DNA of 64,000 bases from Halococcus salifodinae DSM 8989 (GCF_000336935.1 NZ_AOME01000076.1:103406-167405), one strand, 5' to 3'. Shown: positions 17,495 to 27,671, numbered from the stretch's first letter. Made by a program: numbers and translations. The notes: a model not told the origin generated them from the letters alone.

Positions 17495-17803
17495 TCAGTC
17501 TTCGAGAACGATCTCGATGCTGACGTCGTTCGGCACTTGGATCCGCATGAGCTGGCGGAGTGCGCGCTCGTCGGCGTCGAGGTCGATCAGCCGCTTGTGG
17601 ACCCGCATCTCCCAGTGCTCCCACGTCGCGGTCCCCTCGCCGTCGGGGGATTTCCGGATCGGCACTTCGAGCTCTTTCGTCGGCAGCGGGATCGGTCCGC
17701 TGAGATTGACCCCCGTCTTGGTGGCGATCTCGCGGACGTCGTCGCAGATATCGTCCAAGTCCTCCGGGCTCGTGCCGGCGAGGCGGACGCGCGCCTGCTG
17801 CAT
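17495..17803 (-). CDS. rpsJ: 30S ribosomal protein S10 (uS10)
   Basis: A 102-residue uS10 of normal archaeal length. [18 protein letters not shown] is the universally conserved loop, and [12 protein letters not shown] the conserved segment near the head of the small subunit. Its ATG shares one base with the TAA of tuf (TAATG), the standard archaeal tuf-rpsJ pairing, so the two are translationally coupled. Confidence 0.97.
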   Translation of the reverse strand: MQQARVRLAGTSPEDLDDICDDVREIATKTGVNLSGPIPLPTKELEVPIRKSPDGEGTATWEHWEMRVHKRLIDLDADERALRQLMRIQVPNDVSIEIVLED

Positions 17804-19068
17804 TATGACTCGTCGACCGAGAGGACCTTGCCAGCGGCGATGGTCTGACCCATGTCGCGGATGGCGAAGCTCCCGAGTTCGGGGATCTCGCTCGACGGCT
17901 CGATGCTCAGCGGTTTCTGCGGACGCACGGTCACGACGGCGGCGTCACCCGACTGGATGAAGTCGGGGTTCTCCTCGTCGACCTCGCCGCTGGAGGGGTC
18001 GATCTTCGAGTCGATCGACTCGATGGTGCAGGCGACCTGTGTGGTGTGTGCGTGGAAGACCGGGGTGTAGCCCGCGGTGATCACGCTCGGGTGCTGCATC
18101 ACGACGACCTGGGCCTGGAAGGTCTCAGCGACTGACGGGGGGTCCTCGGCGGGGCCACAGACGTCGCCCCGGCGGATGTCGTCCTTGCCGATGCCGCGGA
18201 CGTTGAACCCGACGTTGTCACCCGGCTCGGCCTTCGGGACTTCCTCGTGGTGCATCTCGACGGTCTTGACCTCGCCGCCGACGTCGCTCGGCTGGAAGGA
18301 GACGTTGTTGCCGGTTTCGAGCGTGCCGGTCTCGACGCGCCCGACTGGTACTGTACCGATGCCCGAGATGGTGTAGACGTCCTGAATCGGAAGCCGGAGC
18401 GGGGCGTCGGTCGGCGGCTGGGGCTCCGGAAGGGTGTTGAGCGCTTCGAGAACCGTCTCGCCGTCGTACCAGGGCGTGTCGTCGCTCGCCTCGGCGATGT
18501 TGGTACCCTCGAACGCCGAGATCGGGATGAAGCTCGCGTCCTCGGTGGCGAAGTTGACCTGACCGAGGAGCTCCTTGACCTCCTCGATGGTCTGTTTGTA
18601 GTCGCTCTCGGAGTTGTCGACGAGGTCCATCTTGTTGATCCCGACGATCAGATCCTGGATGCCCAGCGTGCGGGCGAGGAAGACGTGCTCTTGGGTCTGG
18701 GGCTGGACGCCGTCGTCCGCCGCGACCACGAGCACGGCGTGGTCGGCCTGGCTCGCGCCCGTGATCATGTTCTTCACGAAGTCACGGTGGCCAGGGGTGT
18801 CGACGATGGTGAAGTAGTACTCGTCGGTGTCGAACTCCTGGTGGGCGATGTCGATGGTGACGCCTCGCTCTCGCTCTTCGGCGAGGTTGTCCATCACGTA
18901 GGCGAACTCGAAGCCGCCCTTGCCCTTCTCCTCGGCTTCCTCTTTGTGCTGCTCGATGACGTGCTCGGGGACGTTGCCTGTCTCGTACAGGAGGCGTCCG
19001 ACGAGCGTGCTCTTGCCGTGGTCGACGTGGCCGATAATGGCCAAGTTCTGGTGCGGTTTGTCTGCCAT
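17803..19068 (-). CDS. tuf: Translation elongation factor EF-1 alpha
   Basis: A 421-residue GTPase that delivers aminoacyl-tRNA to the ribosome. G motifs: GHVDHGKST (G1), DTPGHRDF (G3) and NKMDLV (G4); an effector region contains [11 protein letters not shown]. Domains 2 and 3 follow, with the tRNA-binding C-terminus. No intein is present. It is the first gene of the tuf-rpsJ operon. The promoter is a ttaaaacg box about 55 bases upstream, giving a short 5' leader. Confidence 0.98.
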   Translation of the reverse strand: MADKPHQNLAIIGHVDHGKSTLVGRLLYETGNVPEHVIEQHKEEAEEKGKGGFEFAYVMDNLAEERERGVTIDIAHQEFDTDEYYFTIVDTPGHRDFVKNMITGASQADHAVLVVAADDGVQPQTQEHVFLARTLGIQDLIVGINKMDLVDNSESDYKQTIEEVKELLGQVNFATEDASFIPISAFEGTNIAEASDDTPWYDGETVLEALNTLPEPQPPTDAPLRLPIQDVYTISGIGTVPVGRVETGTLETGNNVSFQPSDVGGEVKTVEMHHEEVPKAEPGDNVGFNVRGIGKDDIRRGDVCGPAEDPPSVAETFQAQVVVMQHPSVITAGYTPVFHAHTTQVACTIESIDSKIDPSSGEVDEENPDFIQSGDAAVVTVRPQKPLSIEPSSEIPELGSFAIRDMGQTIAAGKVLSVDES

Positions 19069-19117
19069 AGGTGTCTCACGCGCAGGGTGCGCTGTACCGG
19101 GAGCGTTCGGTAGTTCC

Positions 19118-19127
19118 GGTTAAAACG
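19118..19127 (-). promoter_or_regulatory. TATA-like promoter of tuf-rpsJ
   Basis: Minus-strand cgttttaacc lies about 55 bases before the tuf ATG, predicting a leader of roughly 30 bases, in contrast to the leaderless genes elsewhere. Confidence 0.45.
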
Positions 19128-19212
19128 ATTACGATACACGGCCCGAGAACGCCAGCCTCGGCCGGTTTGGGACGCCTGCCCACGGCCTCGTCGCTGCGGA
19201 TGACCGACTCGT

Positions 19213-20166
19213 TCAGGGAAGTCGCCCCACGTCCCCGAGCACTGCGGTCGCGGTCGCCCGACCGCCCGCACCGCGCCCGCTCAGGTTCAACTGGCCGGCG
19301 TGGCGGGTTTCGACCTGGACGATGTTCTGGGTCCCAGTCACGGCAAGGGTCCCGTTTTCGGGCACGAGGCGGGGACCGACCCGGACCTCGGGGCCCCCGT
19401 CGCCGTCGACGACCTCGCCGACCAGCCGGACGGTGCGGCCGTCGTCGGTGGCGAGATCGAGCGCGCTCGGGGTGAGATCGGTGATGCCGGTGACGTCGGC
19501 GTCCGCGAGTGTCGTCTCGCCGTTTCCGAGGACGTTCGCGAGGATGGCACACTTGAGTGCGGCGTCGGTGCCCTCGACGTCGAAGGTGGGGTCGGCCTCC
19601 GCGACGCCGAGGTCCTGGGCCTCCGCGAGCACGTGGTCGTATGCGAGCCCTTCGGCACTCATCCGCGAGAGGATGAAGTTCGCGGTCCCGTTGAGCACGC
19701 CCCGGACGGCGGTCACGTTCGCCGGGCCGAGATCCGCGATCGTCGAGAGCACCGGGATCGCGCCACCGACGGCGGCCTCGAACAGGACTTCGCCCTCGCT
19801 TTCGCGCTCGGCCGCCCGGAGGTCGGCGTACCGCTCGGCGACCGGGCCCTTGTTCGCGAGCACGGCGTGGGAATCGCGATCGAGCGCGTGGCGCACGTGT
19901 GAGAATCCAGGTTCGGCGTCGCCGAGGGTCGTCGGCGTGGCCTCGATCAGGGCGTCGTACTCCGCATCGAGCGCGCGATCGATTTCGTCGGTGCCGATGC
20001 CTCGGCCCTCGGCCTTCCGTTCGAGAGCGGTCCCGACATCGATGCCGTCGGGATCGACCGTCGCGCTCGTCGAGTCGGCGAGCGCCGTCACGCGGTGGCC
20101 GTACTCGCCAGCAAGCTCGGCGACCGCGCTCCCGACCGCGCCACAGCCGATGATCGCGAGTCTCAT
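19213..20166 (-). CDS. hom: Homoserine dehydrogenase
   Basis: A 317-residue enzyme reducing aspartate semialdehyde to homoserine for threonine and methionine synthesis. The Rossmann motif IIGCGAVGSAVAEL is at the N-terminus. ANKGP and the catalytic-domain signature GGAIPVLSTIADLG...GVLNGTANFILSRM follow. It ends soon after the catalytic domain and lacks a C-terminal ACT regulatory domain; an ACT protein is encoded immediately upstream with a four-base ATGA overlap, probably providing regulation in trans. Confidence 0.95.
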   Translation of the reverse strand: MRLAIIGCGAVGSAVAELAGEYGHRVTALADSTSATVDPDGIDVGTALERKAEGRGIGTDEIDRALDAEYDALIEATPTTLGDAEPGFSHVRHALDRDSHAVLANKGPVAERYADLRAAERESEGEVLFEAAVGGAIPVLSTIADLGPANVTAVRGVLNGTANFILSRMSAEGLAYDHVLAEAQDLGVAEADPTFDVEGTDAALKCAILANVLGNGETTLADADVTGITDLTPSALDLATDDGRTVRLVGEVVDGDGGPEVRVGPRLVPENGTLAVTGTQNIVQVETRHAGQLNLSGRGAGGRATATAVLGDVGRLP

Positions 20167-20702
20167 CGGTCGGCCCCCACGAGCGGCTCGACGAGGAGCA
20201 GGTCCTTCTCGTCGGCGACGTCGCGAACGGTGTCGAGCGCACGGTCGCGCTCGCCGGTCTGAGTCGCCAGCCGGAGGCGGGCGCTCGCGGGTTCATCGGT
20301 GCCGTCCGGGGCCGATAGTGCGATGTCCGCTACCGAAGCGCTCGCACATTCGAGCCGCGAGAGGGTATCGGAGAGATCGGTCTCGACGAGATCGCCGACG
20401 AGCACCACCGAGAGTTCCTCGCCGTAGCGTTCCGCGCCGGCCTGGATGACGTTCACGCCCGCCTCGCGGAGTGCGGTCACGATCGACTCGAAGCGCTCGG
20501 GCGTCGCCTCCAGATCGACCTCGACCGGGATATGACCCCGGGGAGTGAGCGAGCCCCGCTCGTGGAAGATCGAGAGGAGGTTCCCGCCGTTGTCGGCGAT
20601 GGGTTCGAGCGTACGGAGGAGCTCGCCAGGCTCGTCGACGAGTTCGAGCCGCACCGTGTACGCCGAGACCGTGCCGTCGGCCGATTCGCTCACGGCGACC
20701 AC
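20163..20702 (-). CDS. ACT-domain amino-acid-binding protein
   Basis: A 179-residue protein. The N-terminal half is an ACT domain (YTVRLELVDEPGELLRTLEPIADNGGNLLSI), the typical small-molecule-sensing betaalphabeta unit, and the second half appears to be a further ACT-like domain. It overlaps hom by ATGA and very likely acts as the feedback-sensing partner for threonine or methionine; that role is inferred. The start is GTG at 20702. Confidence 0.85.
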   Translation of the reverse strand: MVAVSESADGTVSAYTVRLELVDEPGELLRTLEPIADNGGNLLSIFHERGSLTPRGHIPVEVDLEATPERFESIVTALREAGVNVIQAGAERYGEELSVVLVGDLVETDLSDTLSRLECASASVADIALSAPDGTDEPASARLRLATQTGERDRALDTVRDVADEKDLLLVEPLVGADR

Positions 20703-20864
20703 CGTAGCGTGCGTGCGTCAGTCGTATTCATACCCCCTGCTCGCGGGCCGTCGGGCTTAAACACTCACTTCTCGGCTGGTTCGTTGTTGCCGCGGTTGGT
20801 CGTCCGGCCCGAGCGCTCCGCTGCCAGTCGAACCGCTTAGGGTCGCGCCGTCCCAATACTATCC

Positions 20865-21083
20865 ATGTCGGTCGCCCATCAGATCATGGATGTCTTCATC
20901 TCGGGATTGATCGCGGGGCTGTCGTCGTTCCTGCTCAGTGCGTTCGCGCCGCGGCTCGCGGTGACGATCGGCGTCATCCTCGCCAGCATGTACTACTTCT
21001 CGCGCAACCCGTGGGGCAGCCAGAACGGTGACGCGATCAACGATCGGTTGGACGATCTCTACGACCAGTATCTGCCGTTTTGA
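20865..21083 (+). CDS. Small haloarchaeal membrane protein
   Basis: A 72-residue protein with two closely spaced hydrophobic segments (VFISGLIAGLSSFLLSAFAP and LAVTIGVILASMYYF) and a polar C-terminus with NDRLDDLYDQYLPF. Of unknown function. It is divergent from the ACT-hom operon and convergent with EF-2, with the family A repeat between the two 3' ends. Confidence 0.7.
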   Translation: MSVAHQIMDVFISGLIAGLSSFLLSAFAPRLAVTIGVILASMYYFSRNPWGSQNGDAINDRLDDLYDQYLPF

Positions 21084-21182
21084 GCGGTTGCTGCGGCGGT
21101 CGCGGTGCGGCAGCGGCCGCAGTACGGTGGCGGGTGCGGTCCTCGGCGGATCGAGGGCGAGGACGCGACCAACGGGAGCGTC

Positions 21183-21336
21183 CGAGGGCTCGGGCGGTGC
21201 TGTGCGGTTGCGGAGAGCACCAGTGATCCCACCGCGAACGAGGTCGAAGTTCTCGTGAGCGGGTGTTTTTGGTCCAGATTTTTGCGAGGGGTTGAGCGAG
21301 CCGAAGGCGAGCGATGCCCCGAAGTAAAAAGGTGGG
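21183..21336 (-). repeat. 3'-end-associated repeat, family A, copy after EF-2
   Basis: On the minus strand it begins 15 bases after the EF-2 stop codon with cccacctttttacttcgggg, and continues with a 47-base block identical to the copy after Hsp20. It ends with agccctcg. The ccttttta run could serve as the transcription terminator of the gene. A duplicated acccaccttt lies just before it (about 21340-21350). Confidence 0.8.
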
Positions 21337-21351
21337 TACGAAAGGTGGGTT

Positions 21352-23538
21352 CTAGAAGTAGTCCACGCCGGGCGGGAGTTCGAGCTTCATCCCTTTGCGC
21401 TCGCGGATCTCCTTGATCGTCTCGGGCTGGAGGTTGTCGGCCATCACCTGGAAGCCCGCGTTCTCGGTGTTCCACGACGCGCGGCCCTCGGTCGCGGAGC
21501 GAATGTCGCTCGCGAACCCGATCATCTCGTCGACCGGCGCGACGCCCTCGACCACCATGAGGTCGCCTTCCTGGTACATGTCGTCGACCTGGCCACGGCG
21601 GCCCTGGATCTCGCCCGAGGCGGGACCCATGTGCTCCGAGGGAACGTCGATCCGGACGTTCTGGATGGGTTCGAGCATCGAGATCCGACCGTCGATCAGC
21701 GAGCGGTGGACCGCCTGCCGGACGGCGGGGATGACCTGAGCGGGCCCACGGTGGATGGCGTCCTCGTGGAGCCGCGCGTCGTCGAGGCGGATGAGGGTGC
21801 CCTGGACCGGCTCTGCGGCGAGCGGCCCGTCGTCGAGCGCCTCTTCCCAGCCCTCGACGACGAGTTCCATCGTCTCGTTGAGGTGCTGAATCCCCTTCGT
21901 GTCGTCGATCAGGACGTTCGTCCCGTGGATGGTCTCGACCTCTTGGGAGGTGTCCTTGTCCATCCCTGCCTCTTGGAGCGCCTCGCGGCGTTCCTGTTCG
22001 GGCATGTCCATCGACGCCTCGCCGCGCTTGATGGTCTCGACGACGTCCGCCGGGAGGGGTTCGACGGTGAGGTAAAAGCGGTTGTGACGGTTGGGCGACT
22101 GGCCCTCGACCATGTCGGAGGGCTGCTGGACGGCTTCGCGGAAGACCACGATGGGCTCACCCGTGGTGACGGGGATGCCCTGGTTGCGCTCGATGCGCTG
22201 GGTGATGACTTCGAGGTGGAGCTCGCCCTGGCCGGAGATGAGGTGCTCGCCGGTGTCCTCGTTGATCTCGATCCGGATGGTGGGGTCCTCCTTCGAGACC
22301 TGCTGGAGCGTCTCGATCAGCTTCGGGAGGTCGTCCATGCTCTGGGCCTCGACGGACTTCGTGATGACGGGCTCGGAGATGTGCTCGATCGACTCGAACG
22401 GTGTCATCTCCACGCTCGATACCGTCGAACCCGCGATCGCGTCCCGAAGGCCGGTGACGGCGGCGATGTTCCCGGCGGGAACGCGCTCGACCTCCTCACG
22501 CTCGCCGCCCATGAAGATCCCGACCGACTGGATGCGGTTGGTGCCCGCCGTCCCGGAGACGTAGAGGTCCTGGCCGCGTTCGAGCGTGCCCGAAAACAGT
22601 CTCCCGGAGGCGATCTCGCCGGCGTGGGGGTCCATCCCGATATCGGTCACCATGAACACGACCTCGCCCTCGTCGTCGACGAGGCGCATGCCCTCGGCGA
22701 GTTCGGACGTGTCGTCGCCACGCCACACGGTGGGAACCCGTTCGGGCTGGGCCTTCACGGGGTTCGGGAAGTGTTCGGCCACCATGTCGAGCACGACGTT
22801 CGAGAGCGGCGAGTGCTTGCGGAGCTCGTCGATCTCGTCGTTGCGGTTGTAGTCGATGATGTCGGCGAAGTCGATCCCGGTGGCCTGCATCTGGGGCAGG
22901 CTGGTCGCCCAGTTGTAGAGCGCCGAACCGAACGCCACGGTGCCGTCCTGGACCGAGACCTTCCAGCCCTCTTCTTCGTATTTCTCCTCGTCCATCCCAC
23001 GGATGAGCTCGTTGACGTCGCCGATCACGGCCTGAAGGCGCTCCTGCATCTCTTCGGGGCCTTCCTGAAGCTCGTTGATCAGGCGGTCGACCTTGTTGAT
23101 GAACAGCGCAGGTTTGACGTTCTCGCGGAGTGCCTGACGAAGGACGGTCTCGGTCTGGGGCATCGTACCCTCGACCGCGTCGACGACCACGAGCGCGCCG
23201 TCGACCGCGCGCATCGCCCGGGTGACGTCGCCGCCGAAGTCGACGTGGCCCGGCGTGTCGATGAGGTTGACGAGGTGGTTGGTGTCCTGGTACTCGTGGG
23301 TCATCGAGACGTTCGCCGCGTCGATCGTGATCCCGCGTTCCTGCTCGTCCTCCTCGGTGTCCATCGCGAGCTGCTCGCCCGCGAGGTCCTCGGAGATCAT
23401 GCCCGCGCCGGCGAGCAGGTTGTCCGTCAGCGTGGTCTTGCCGTGATCGATGTGTGCGGCGATCGCGATGTTCCGGATGTTCTCCGGTTCGTCCATCAGC
23501 CGCTCGCACTCCTGTACGATCTTTCTACGTCGGCCCAT
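21352..23538 (-). CDS. fusA: Translation elongation factor EF-2
   Basis: A 728-residue ribosomal translocase. G motifs: [11 protein letters not shown] (G1), [10 protein letters not shown] (G3) and NKVDRLI (G4). Domain IV includes [15 protein letters not shown], with the histidine region that is modified to diphthamide in archaea. Length matches archaeal EF-2, with no intein. [15 protein letters not shown] is the universal start; an upstream in-frame codon at 23568 is not. In other haloarchaea EF-2 follows rpsG closely; here an AT-rich insert intervenes. Confidence 0.98.
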   Translation of the reverse strand: MGRRRKIVQECERLMDEPENIRNIAIAAHIDHGKTTLTDNLLAGAGMISEDLAGEQLAMDTEEDEQERGITIDAANVSMTHEYQDTNHLVNLIDTPGHVDFGGDVTRAMRAVDGALVVVDAVEGTMPQTETVLRQALRENVKPALFINKVDRLINELQEGPEEMQERLQAVIGDVNELIRGMDEEKYEEEGWKVSVQDGTVAFGSALYNWATSLPQMQATGIDFADIIDYNRNDEIDELRKHSPLSNVVLDMVAEHFPNPVKAQPERVPTVWRGDDTSELAEGMRLVDDEGEVVFMVTDIGMDPHAGEIASGRLFSGTLERGQDLYVSGTAGTNRIQSVGIFMGGEREEVERVPAGNIAAVTGLRDAIAGSTVSSVEMTPFESIEHISEPVITKSVEAQSMDDLPKLIETLQQVSKEDPTIRIEINEDTGEHLISGQGELHLEVITQRIERNQGIPVTTGEPIVVFREAVQQPSDMVEGQSPNRHNRFYLTVEPLPADVVETIKRGEASMDMPEQERREALQEAGMDKDTSQEVETIHGTNVLIDDTKGIQHLNETMELVVEGWEEALDDGPLAAEPVQGTLIRLDDARLHEDAIHRGPAQVIPAVRQAVHRSLIDGRISMLEPIQNVRIDVPSEHMGPASGEIQGRRGQVDDMYQEGDLMVVEGVAPVDEMIGFASDIRSATEGRASWNTENAGFQVMADNLQPETIKEIRERKGMKLELPPGVDYF

Positions 23539-23656
23539 TATGTCGATTCGTACCGGAAGCAGGGTCAAAAGGGTAGTGATACGCTTTTCTCTCGTTAGCC
23601 CCTAATTGAGAAGAGGAGCGACCTTTTGAACCAGAACTCTCAAAATCAGTGATGTT

Positions 23657-23992
23657 TTATACTGCAACTATATTTTCATATTGGTCTACAAGTGATTTCT
23701 GAAATTGGTGTACAAATCGTTGTAGTTGGTCAGGACAGTCACTATCTATCTGGTCAAGCACTTCATCAATATTCTCAGATACTTTCCCATTTATGTCAAA
23801 CCATCCTTCAGCAGCTCCTACACTCAGAATATAGAGACCATGACTCTCAGCAGCGAGTATGAGTTCTCCAATATTTTTGGCGATTTCGTTGTTCACTGAG
23901 GATATACCATCCTGCTTGAAATCCGACCACTCAGTACTACTTGATTGGATTTGTTGACATATGCGGTTGCACTCGCTCATCATACTCCCCAT
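23657..23992 (-). CDS. C-terminal fragment of the frameshifted OLD-like nuclease
   Basis: A 111-residue frame that overlaps the end of the upstream ATPase gene by 13 bases in the -1 frame. Its HGLYILSVGAAEGWF matches in style the VxVGxxExWx segment that follows the DxD motif in Toprim-type OLD nucleases, so it is probably the missing C-terminus rather than an independent gene. It shares the low GC of the upstream part. A G-run (gggg near 23990) is the likely slip point. Confidence 0.55.
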   Translation of the reverse strand: MGSMMSECNRICQQIQSSSTEWSDFKQDGISSVNNEIAKNIGELILAAESHGLYILSVGAAEGWFDINGKVSENIDEVLDQIDSDCPDQLQRFVHQFQKSLVDQYENIVAV

Positions 23993-25260
23993 ATTTTCCC
24001 ACTTAGCGCTTCAAGAGAATCACGAAATATTGATGGAGACGACAAAATATCAATATCGGCTACGATCACCTGAGGTATCGCTCCTGCTCGTAATACGTTG
24101 GCAATTTTAGGTGCATTGTGTATCCTATTACAGGGTATATATTCGGCATTTCTTTCACCAAGGATCTCGTCAGCTACATATCTGTAAACTAACTTATCTG
24201 AGCCACCCTCACAAATCACTATTCCTTTTTGGAATACACCGTTCATCACCCTCAAACTAGATAATAGAGAGTCGGAAGATAGGTTAGAAATCACATCTTC
24301 CGAAATTTTGTTATACTGCGTATGATCATCGGATCGATTAAGTCGATATACTGTGGTGCCAGCATTTCCAGATAGTACTCCATCTAAGAAATGGGAATTG
24401 TGAGTAGAGATTACAATCTGGCCAGAAGTACTCCTTGCGTGTTCAGATAACCAAATGCCAAATTCTCTCGCTTGTGCAGGGTGCAGAAAAGCCTCTGGCT
24501 CGTCCAGCAACACGACACGTTGTTGTGCTAAAAGCAGACTTAAGATTACCCCCGCTAAACTCCGATAACCGGCCCCTTGATCATCTATTTTCTCACCTAT
24601 TTCTTGATCATTTTCCGGATTACCAGTCGGAGTAACTATGTTTCCGTTGATATTATCTAGGTCGTCATCTACTCTGAGTGAGAAGGTGCGAGTGCTACTG
24701 AAATCAAGTACTATATCTTGTTGGAAAATGTTGTTGAAAGCACTATTGAGTTCTCTGCGAGCAGAAGGAGCTTCGTAAAGCTTCTGTAGAACATTGGACG
24801 GATCTCCCTCATGGAAATTATAAGTTTCACAAGAATTGGCGATTTCGAGCCTTGAAGATGCGTTTAGAAAAGCTACTTTGAATTGCATTAGTCTACGGCG
24901 AACCAAATCAGAACTCGTTACATCGCCGCCACTGGTTTGTAGCCCTTCTAATTGGTTTGTGTTGAGATTCTCTGTATTGCGATTGTTAAGACTGGGCGAA
25001 ATTCCGCTTACATTATGTCTGTTAGCCATATCTGGATTTTCTACGACAGACAATTCCTGCATAAACGCACTATAACTCGTATCTTCATAATCAATATCCG
25101 TCACAATAGTAGAATTCGACGCCTCTTGTCCATTTGACATGATACTAGAAATGTCGCGTAGTGTCTGTGATTTCCCAGTATTATTAGGGCCTACTAAAAT
25201 AACAAAGTCAGATAAATTAACCGTCTCACCGTTTTTGGTCGAGTAATCGTTTATTTTCAT
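23980..25260 (-). CDS. OLD-family ATPase with truncated Toprim domain (likely frameshifted)
   Basis: A 426-residue ABC-type AAA ATPase. Walker A is GPNNTGKS (24-31), the signature region DDQGAGYRSLAG, Walker B RVVLLDEPEAFLHPAQ and the switch ISTHNSHF. The Toprim domain starts with VICEGGSDKLV (acidic motif 1) and VIVADIDIL (DxD), but the frame stops after SGKIWGV. OLD proteins are ATP-driven nucleases, many serving phage defence. The gene is strongly AT-rich and sits between core translation genes, so it looks acquired. The missing C-terminus is in the next frame downstream. Confidence 0.8.
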   Translation of the reverse strand: MKINDYSTKNGETVNLSDFVILVGPNNTGKSQTLRDISSIMSNGQEASNSTIVTDIDYEDTSYSAFMQELSVVENPDMANRHNVSGISPSLNNRNTENLNTNQLEGLQTSGGDVTSSDLVRRRLMQFKVAFLNASSRLEIANSCETYNFHEGDPSNVLQKLYEAPSARRELNSAFNNIFQQDIVLDFSSTRTFSLRVDDDLDNINGNIVTPTGNPENDQEIGEKIDDQGAGYRSLAGVILSLLLAQQRVVLLDEPEAFLHPAQAREFGIWLSEHARSTSGQIVISTHNSHFLDGVLSGNAGTTVYRLNRSDDHTQYNKISEDVISNLSSDSLLSSLRVMNGVFQKGIVICEGGSDKLVYRYVADEILGERNAEYIPCNRIHNAPKIANVLRAGAIPQVIVADIDILSSPSIFRDSLEALSGKIWGV

Positions 25261-25553
25261 TTGGTTTTAAATACCTACCGTCTGGTTGGCTCGCTGAGTA
25301 GATGCCAGTAATCCCGTGAGTAGTAAAAACCCACGGTCGGTTCCACTAGTTGTCTGTTTCACTACTGGCGTTGCACTCGGGGGGTTTTCAGTCATCGAAA
25401 TGATTGCACAGCAAATTTTAGCTGATCCAGATGCCACCAGCAGGCTTTACTGCCAGTGAGTGGATCGGTCACACCGAGTAGGGAGAGGAAACTGTTGTCA
25501 GGGCGCAACACCGGCACAAGAGTCATACCCGTCCCAGCCTGTGATGAGTACAC
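25261..25553. other. Non-coding interval flanking the acquired nuclease
   Basis: 293 bases between the divergent OLD-like gene and the HEYSH gene. It has mixed composition (AT-rich on the left, GC-rich on the right), with no credible coding frame and no clear direct repeat that would mark an insertion boundary. Confidence 0.5.
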
Positions 25554-26303
25554 ATGGACGTTCGCGTGCAGTCAGCCGGCCCGACCGAACCGTTCCTCGG
25601 CGCGCGCGACCTCTTCACGACCGAACACGACCTCGATCTCCCGGTCGACGTCCACGTTCGCGACAACCCCGACTCGCGGACCTGGACCGCCCACTACGAC
25701 GACCACCACGTGCTCAACATCTCCCGCCAGGCGGCGAACTCCGCGATGGCGCGCCCGCTCGCGCTCCACGAGTATTCGCACATGCGCCGTCACGAGACCG
25801 ACCATCCCTCGCACGTCCAGTCGACGCGGGAGGCGCTCTATCTCGCCTTGGCGGGCCACTCGGTCGAGCGGCGGACGCTCACCCAGTGCTATCAGATCGC
25901 GAACCACATGAAGGACATCTACGCCGACGACATCACCCTTACTGTGGCTCCTGCCGACAGGCTAGTGGCGTTTCTGGAGTCGAGCCTCGCGGCCGCGCTC
26001 GCGGACCGACCCGCCGATCCGCCGTCGTGGACGCGACTCACGCCCGCGGCCGACCCGGAGATCACCGCGGTCAACGCGGCGTTCGCGCTCGCACTCCTCG
26101 AACGCCACGACTGCATCGGCGACGACCATCGGCTGTACGACCTCGCCCACGCCGCCGCGAACGACGCCGCCGGGATCGAAATCGCCGCGTTCAAGCGTCG
26201 CTTTCGGGATCTCGGGGCTGATCCCGACGCGGGCGAGTACCGTCGCGCGCTGGTCGAGGCGACCCGTGAGTACGCGACTCGATCGAACTACGCCGCCGAC
26301 TGA
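25554..26303 (+). CDS. Haloarchaeal HExxH-motif protein (DUF5781-like)
   Basis: A 249-residue protein. LALHEYSHMRRHE contains HExxH (His72, Glu73, His76), the zinc site of many metallopeptidases; a distal third ligand cannot be pinned down. NISRQAANSAMAR precedes it, and the C-terminal half is helical. I recall this as a haloarchaea-specific family found beside rpsG/rpsL, though catalysis has not been shown to my knowledge. It is convergent with rpsG. Confidence 0.7.
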   Translation: MDVRVQSAGPTEPFLGARDLFTTEHDLDLPVDVHVRDNPDSRTWTAHYDDHHVLNISRQAANSAMARPLALHEYSHMRRHETDHPSHVQSTREALYLALAGHSVERRTLTQCYQIANHMKDIYADDITLTVAPADRLVAFLESSLAAALADRPADPPSWTRLTPAADPEITAVNAAFALALLERHDCIGDDHRLYDLAHAAANDAAGIEIAAFKRRFRDLGADPDAGEYRRALVEATREYATRSNYAAD

Positions 26304-26382
26304 CCACCGCTGCTCGTCGCGACTGCTTGGCGGCCGAAAACAGGAAAACCGACGATCGAACCGAAATCAGATTCGGACCGGA

Positions 26383-27003
26383 TCAGCGAGCCGCGGCCGC
26401 GACGCGCTCTTTCTCCTCTTTCTGGTTGACCGCGTACGTCTGGACGTCGTAGTTCGCCGCGCCGGTGAGCTGGTCGGCGAGCGCCTCGTGGGCGTCGGTC
26501 GGCGACTTGAACGACGCGTTGTACGCGCCCTCAGCGAGGAACTTGAGCGCCTGGTCGACCCGGCGCTGGGGGGCAACGTCCACAGCCTGGGGCACCGAAA
26601 TCCCGCCGTACTTCAGCCGCACCGTCTCCTCGCGCGGAGCGGCGTTCTCGACCGCGGTGACGAGCACCTGGATCGGGTTCTCGTCGGTCCGGTCGTGGAC
26701 CTCCTCGAACGCCTTCCGGACGATCCGGGTGGCCTGCTGTTTCTTGCCGGTGTTCGCGTCGGACTGCATCAGCCGGTTGATCAGCCGTTCGACGATCGAG
26801 ACTTCGCTCTTCTGGAACTGCTTGCCGGCGTGGCGACCCATCGTGTGCTCCACGGGGGTGACGGTGATGTAGCGCTTGGTCGAGGGGTCGTTGTACTCGA
26901 ACCCCGTGACTTCCCAGCGCTCGAACAGCTGCGCGTCGGTCTCGCTCTCCTCGTCGGTCCCAGCGGGTTTCTCCGGCTCGGGGGTATCCTCTTCGGCAGA
27001 CAT
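26383..27003 (-). CDS. rpsG: 30S ribosomal protein S7 (uS7)
   Basis: A 206-residue uS7 with an acidic N-terminal extension ([20 protein letters not shown]) typical of haloarchaea. The conserved RNA-binding parts are GRHAGKQFQKSEVSIVERLIN, GGISVPQAVDVAPQRRVDQAL, and a C-terminal helical region. Its ATG shares one base with the rpsL TAA (TAATG), so translation is coupled. Confidence 0.97.
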   Translation of the reverse strand: MSAEEDTPEPEKPAGTDEESETDAQLFERWEVTGFEYNDPSTKRYITVTPVEHTMGRHAGKQFQKSEVSIVERLINRLMQSDANTGKKQQATRIVRKAFEEVHDRTDENPIQVLVTAVENAAPREETVRLKYGGISVPQAVDVAPQRRVDQALKFLAEGAYNASFKSPTDAHEALADQLTGAANYDVQTYAVNQKEEKERVAAAAR

Positions 27004-27431
27004 TATCGCACCGGCTTCTCCGCGTTCCCGCGGACGAGTTCGATCAGGCTCACGCCGTTGACCTTCTCGACTTTGTAGTTCACGCCCGAGATGTCACCCA
27101 TCGCGCGGCCCTTCGCGCCGCCGATCCCCGCGATCGTGACTTCGTCGTGCTCGTCGATGAAGCTAATCGCGCCATCGCCGGGACAGAACGCCGAGACCTG
27201 TTTGCCGTTTTTGATGAGCTGGACCCGGACACACTTCCGGATCGCGGAGTTCGGCTGCTTGGCTTCGATGCCGACCTTTTCGAGCACGATGCCCCGTCCC
27301 TGGGGAGCGCCTTCAAGCGGGTCCGACTGCTCGCGCAGCCCGCGTTCCCGCCGGGCGTACTCCGAGTCGGACCACCGGTGGCTCTGGCGGTCCTTCTTGA
27401 GTTTCCGCGCCGCGTACTTGCCGTTGGCCAT
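27003..27431 (-). CDS. rpsL: 30S ribosomal protein S12 (uS12)
   Basis: A 142-residue uS12 in the decoding centre. The conserved loop [20 protein letters not shown] and [17 protein letters not shown] are intact. The start [16 protein letters not shown] at 27431 is the family start; nine extra in-frame residues upstream are not. The region 27432-27671 separates it from nusA and has no coding frame of interest. Confidence 0.97.
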   Translation of the reverse strand: MANGKYAARKLKKDRQSHRWSDSEYARRERGLREQSDPLEGAPQGRGIVLEKVGIEAKQPNSAIRKCVRVQLIKNGKQVSAFCPGDGAISFIDEHDEVTIAGIGGAKGRAMGDISGVNYKVEKVNGVSLIELVRGNAEKPVR

Positions 27432-27671
27432 ATGGACTCCTGTATCCGATGGGCGCACTTAAGCCTCCCTTTTCGGGTCGTGGCAAGCGCTTCGACTGAG
27501 ACCGTGTGTGGGTGCGGATGGCGCGCGGCGGGCGCGCCGCGGTGCGGTGTGGTTTGCGGAGCGGTGGCGGTTTCTCACTTGTACCGGCAATCGCGGTTCA
27601 GCTCTCGTTTCGGCCTCTTTCATTCTCTGAGGTCGTTTCTCTCGTTTTGGATCACATCTTCCACGAGAACG

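Noticed and set aside
21631..23598. 655-codon plus-strand frame across EF-2
   Set aside because: It is antisense to a universally conserved gene and its translation is low-complexity Val/Asp/Leu/Arg without motifs.
25261..25280. TATA-like tatttaaaa directly before the OLD-like gene
   Set aside because: It is only about 10 bases from the ATG, too close for a leaderless promoter, and no later start codon precedes the Walker A motif.
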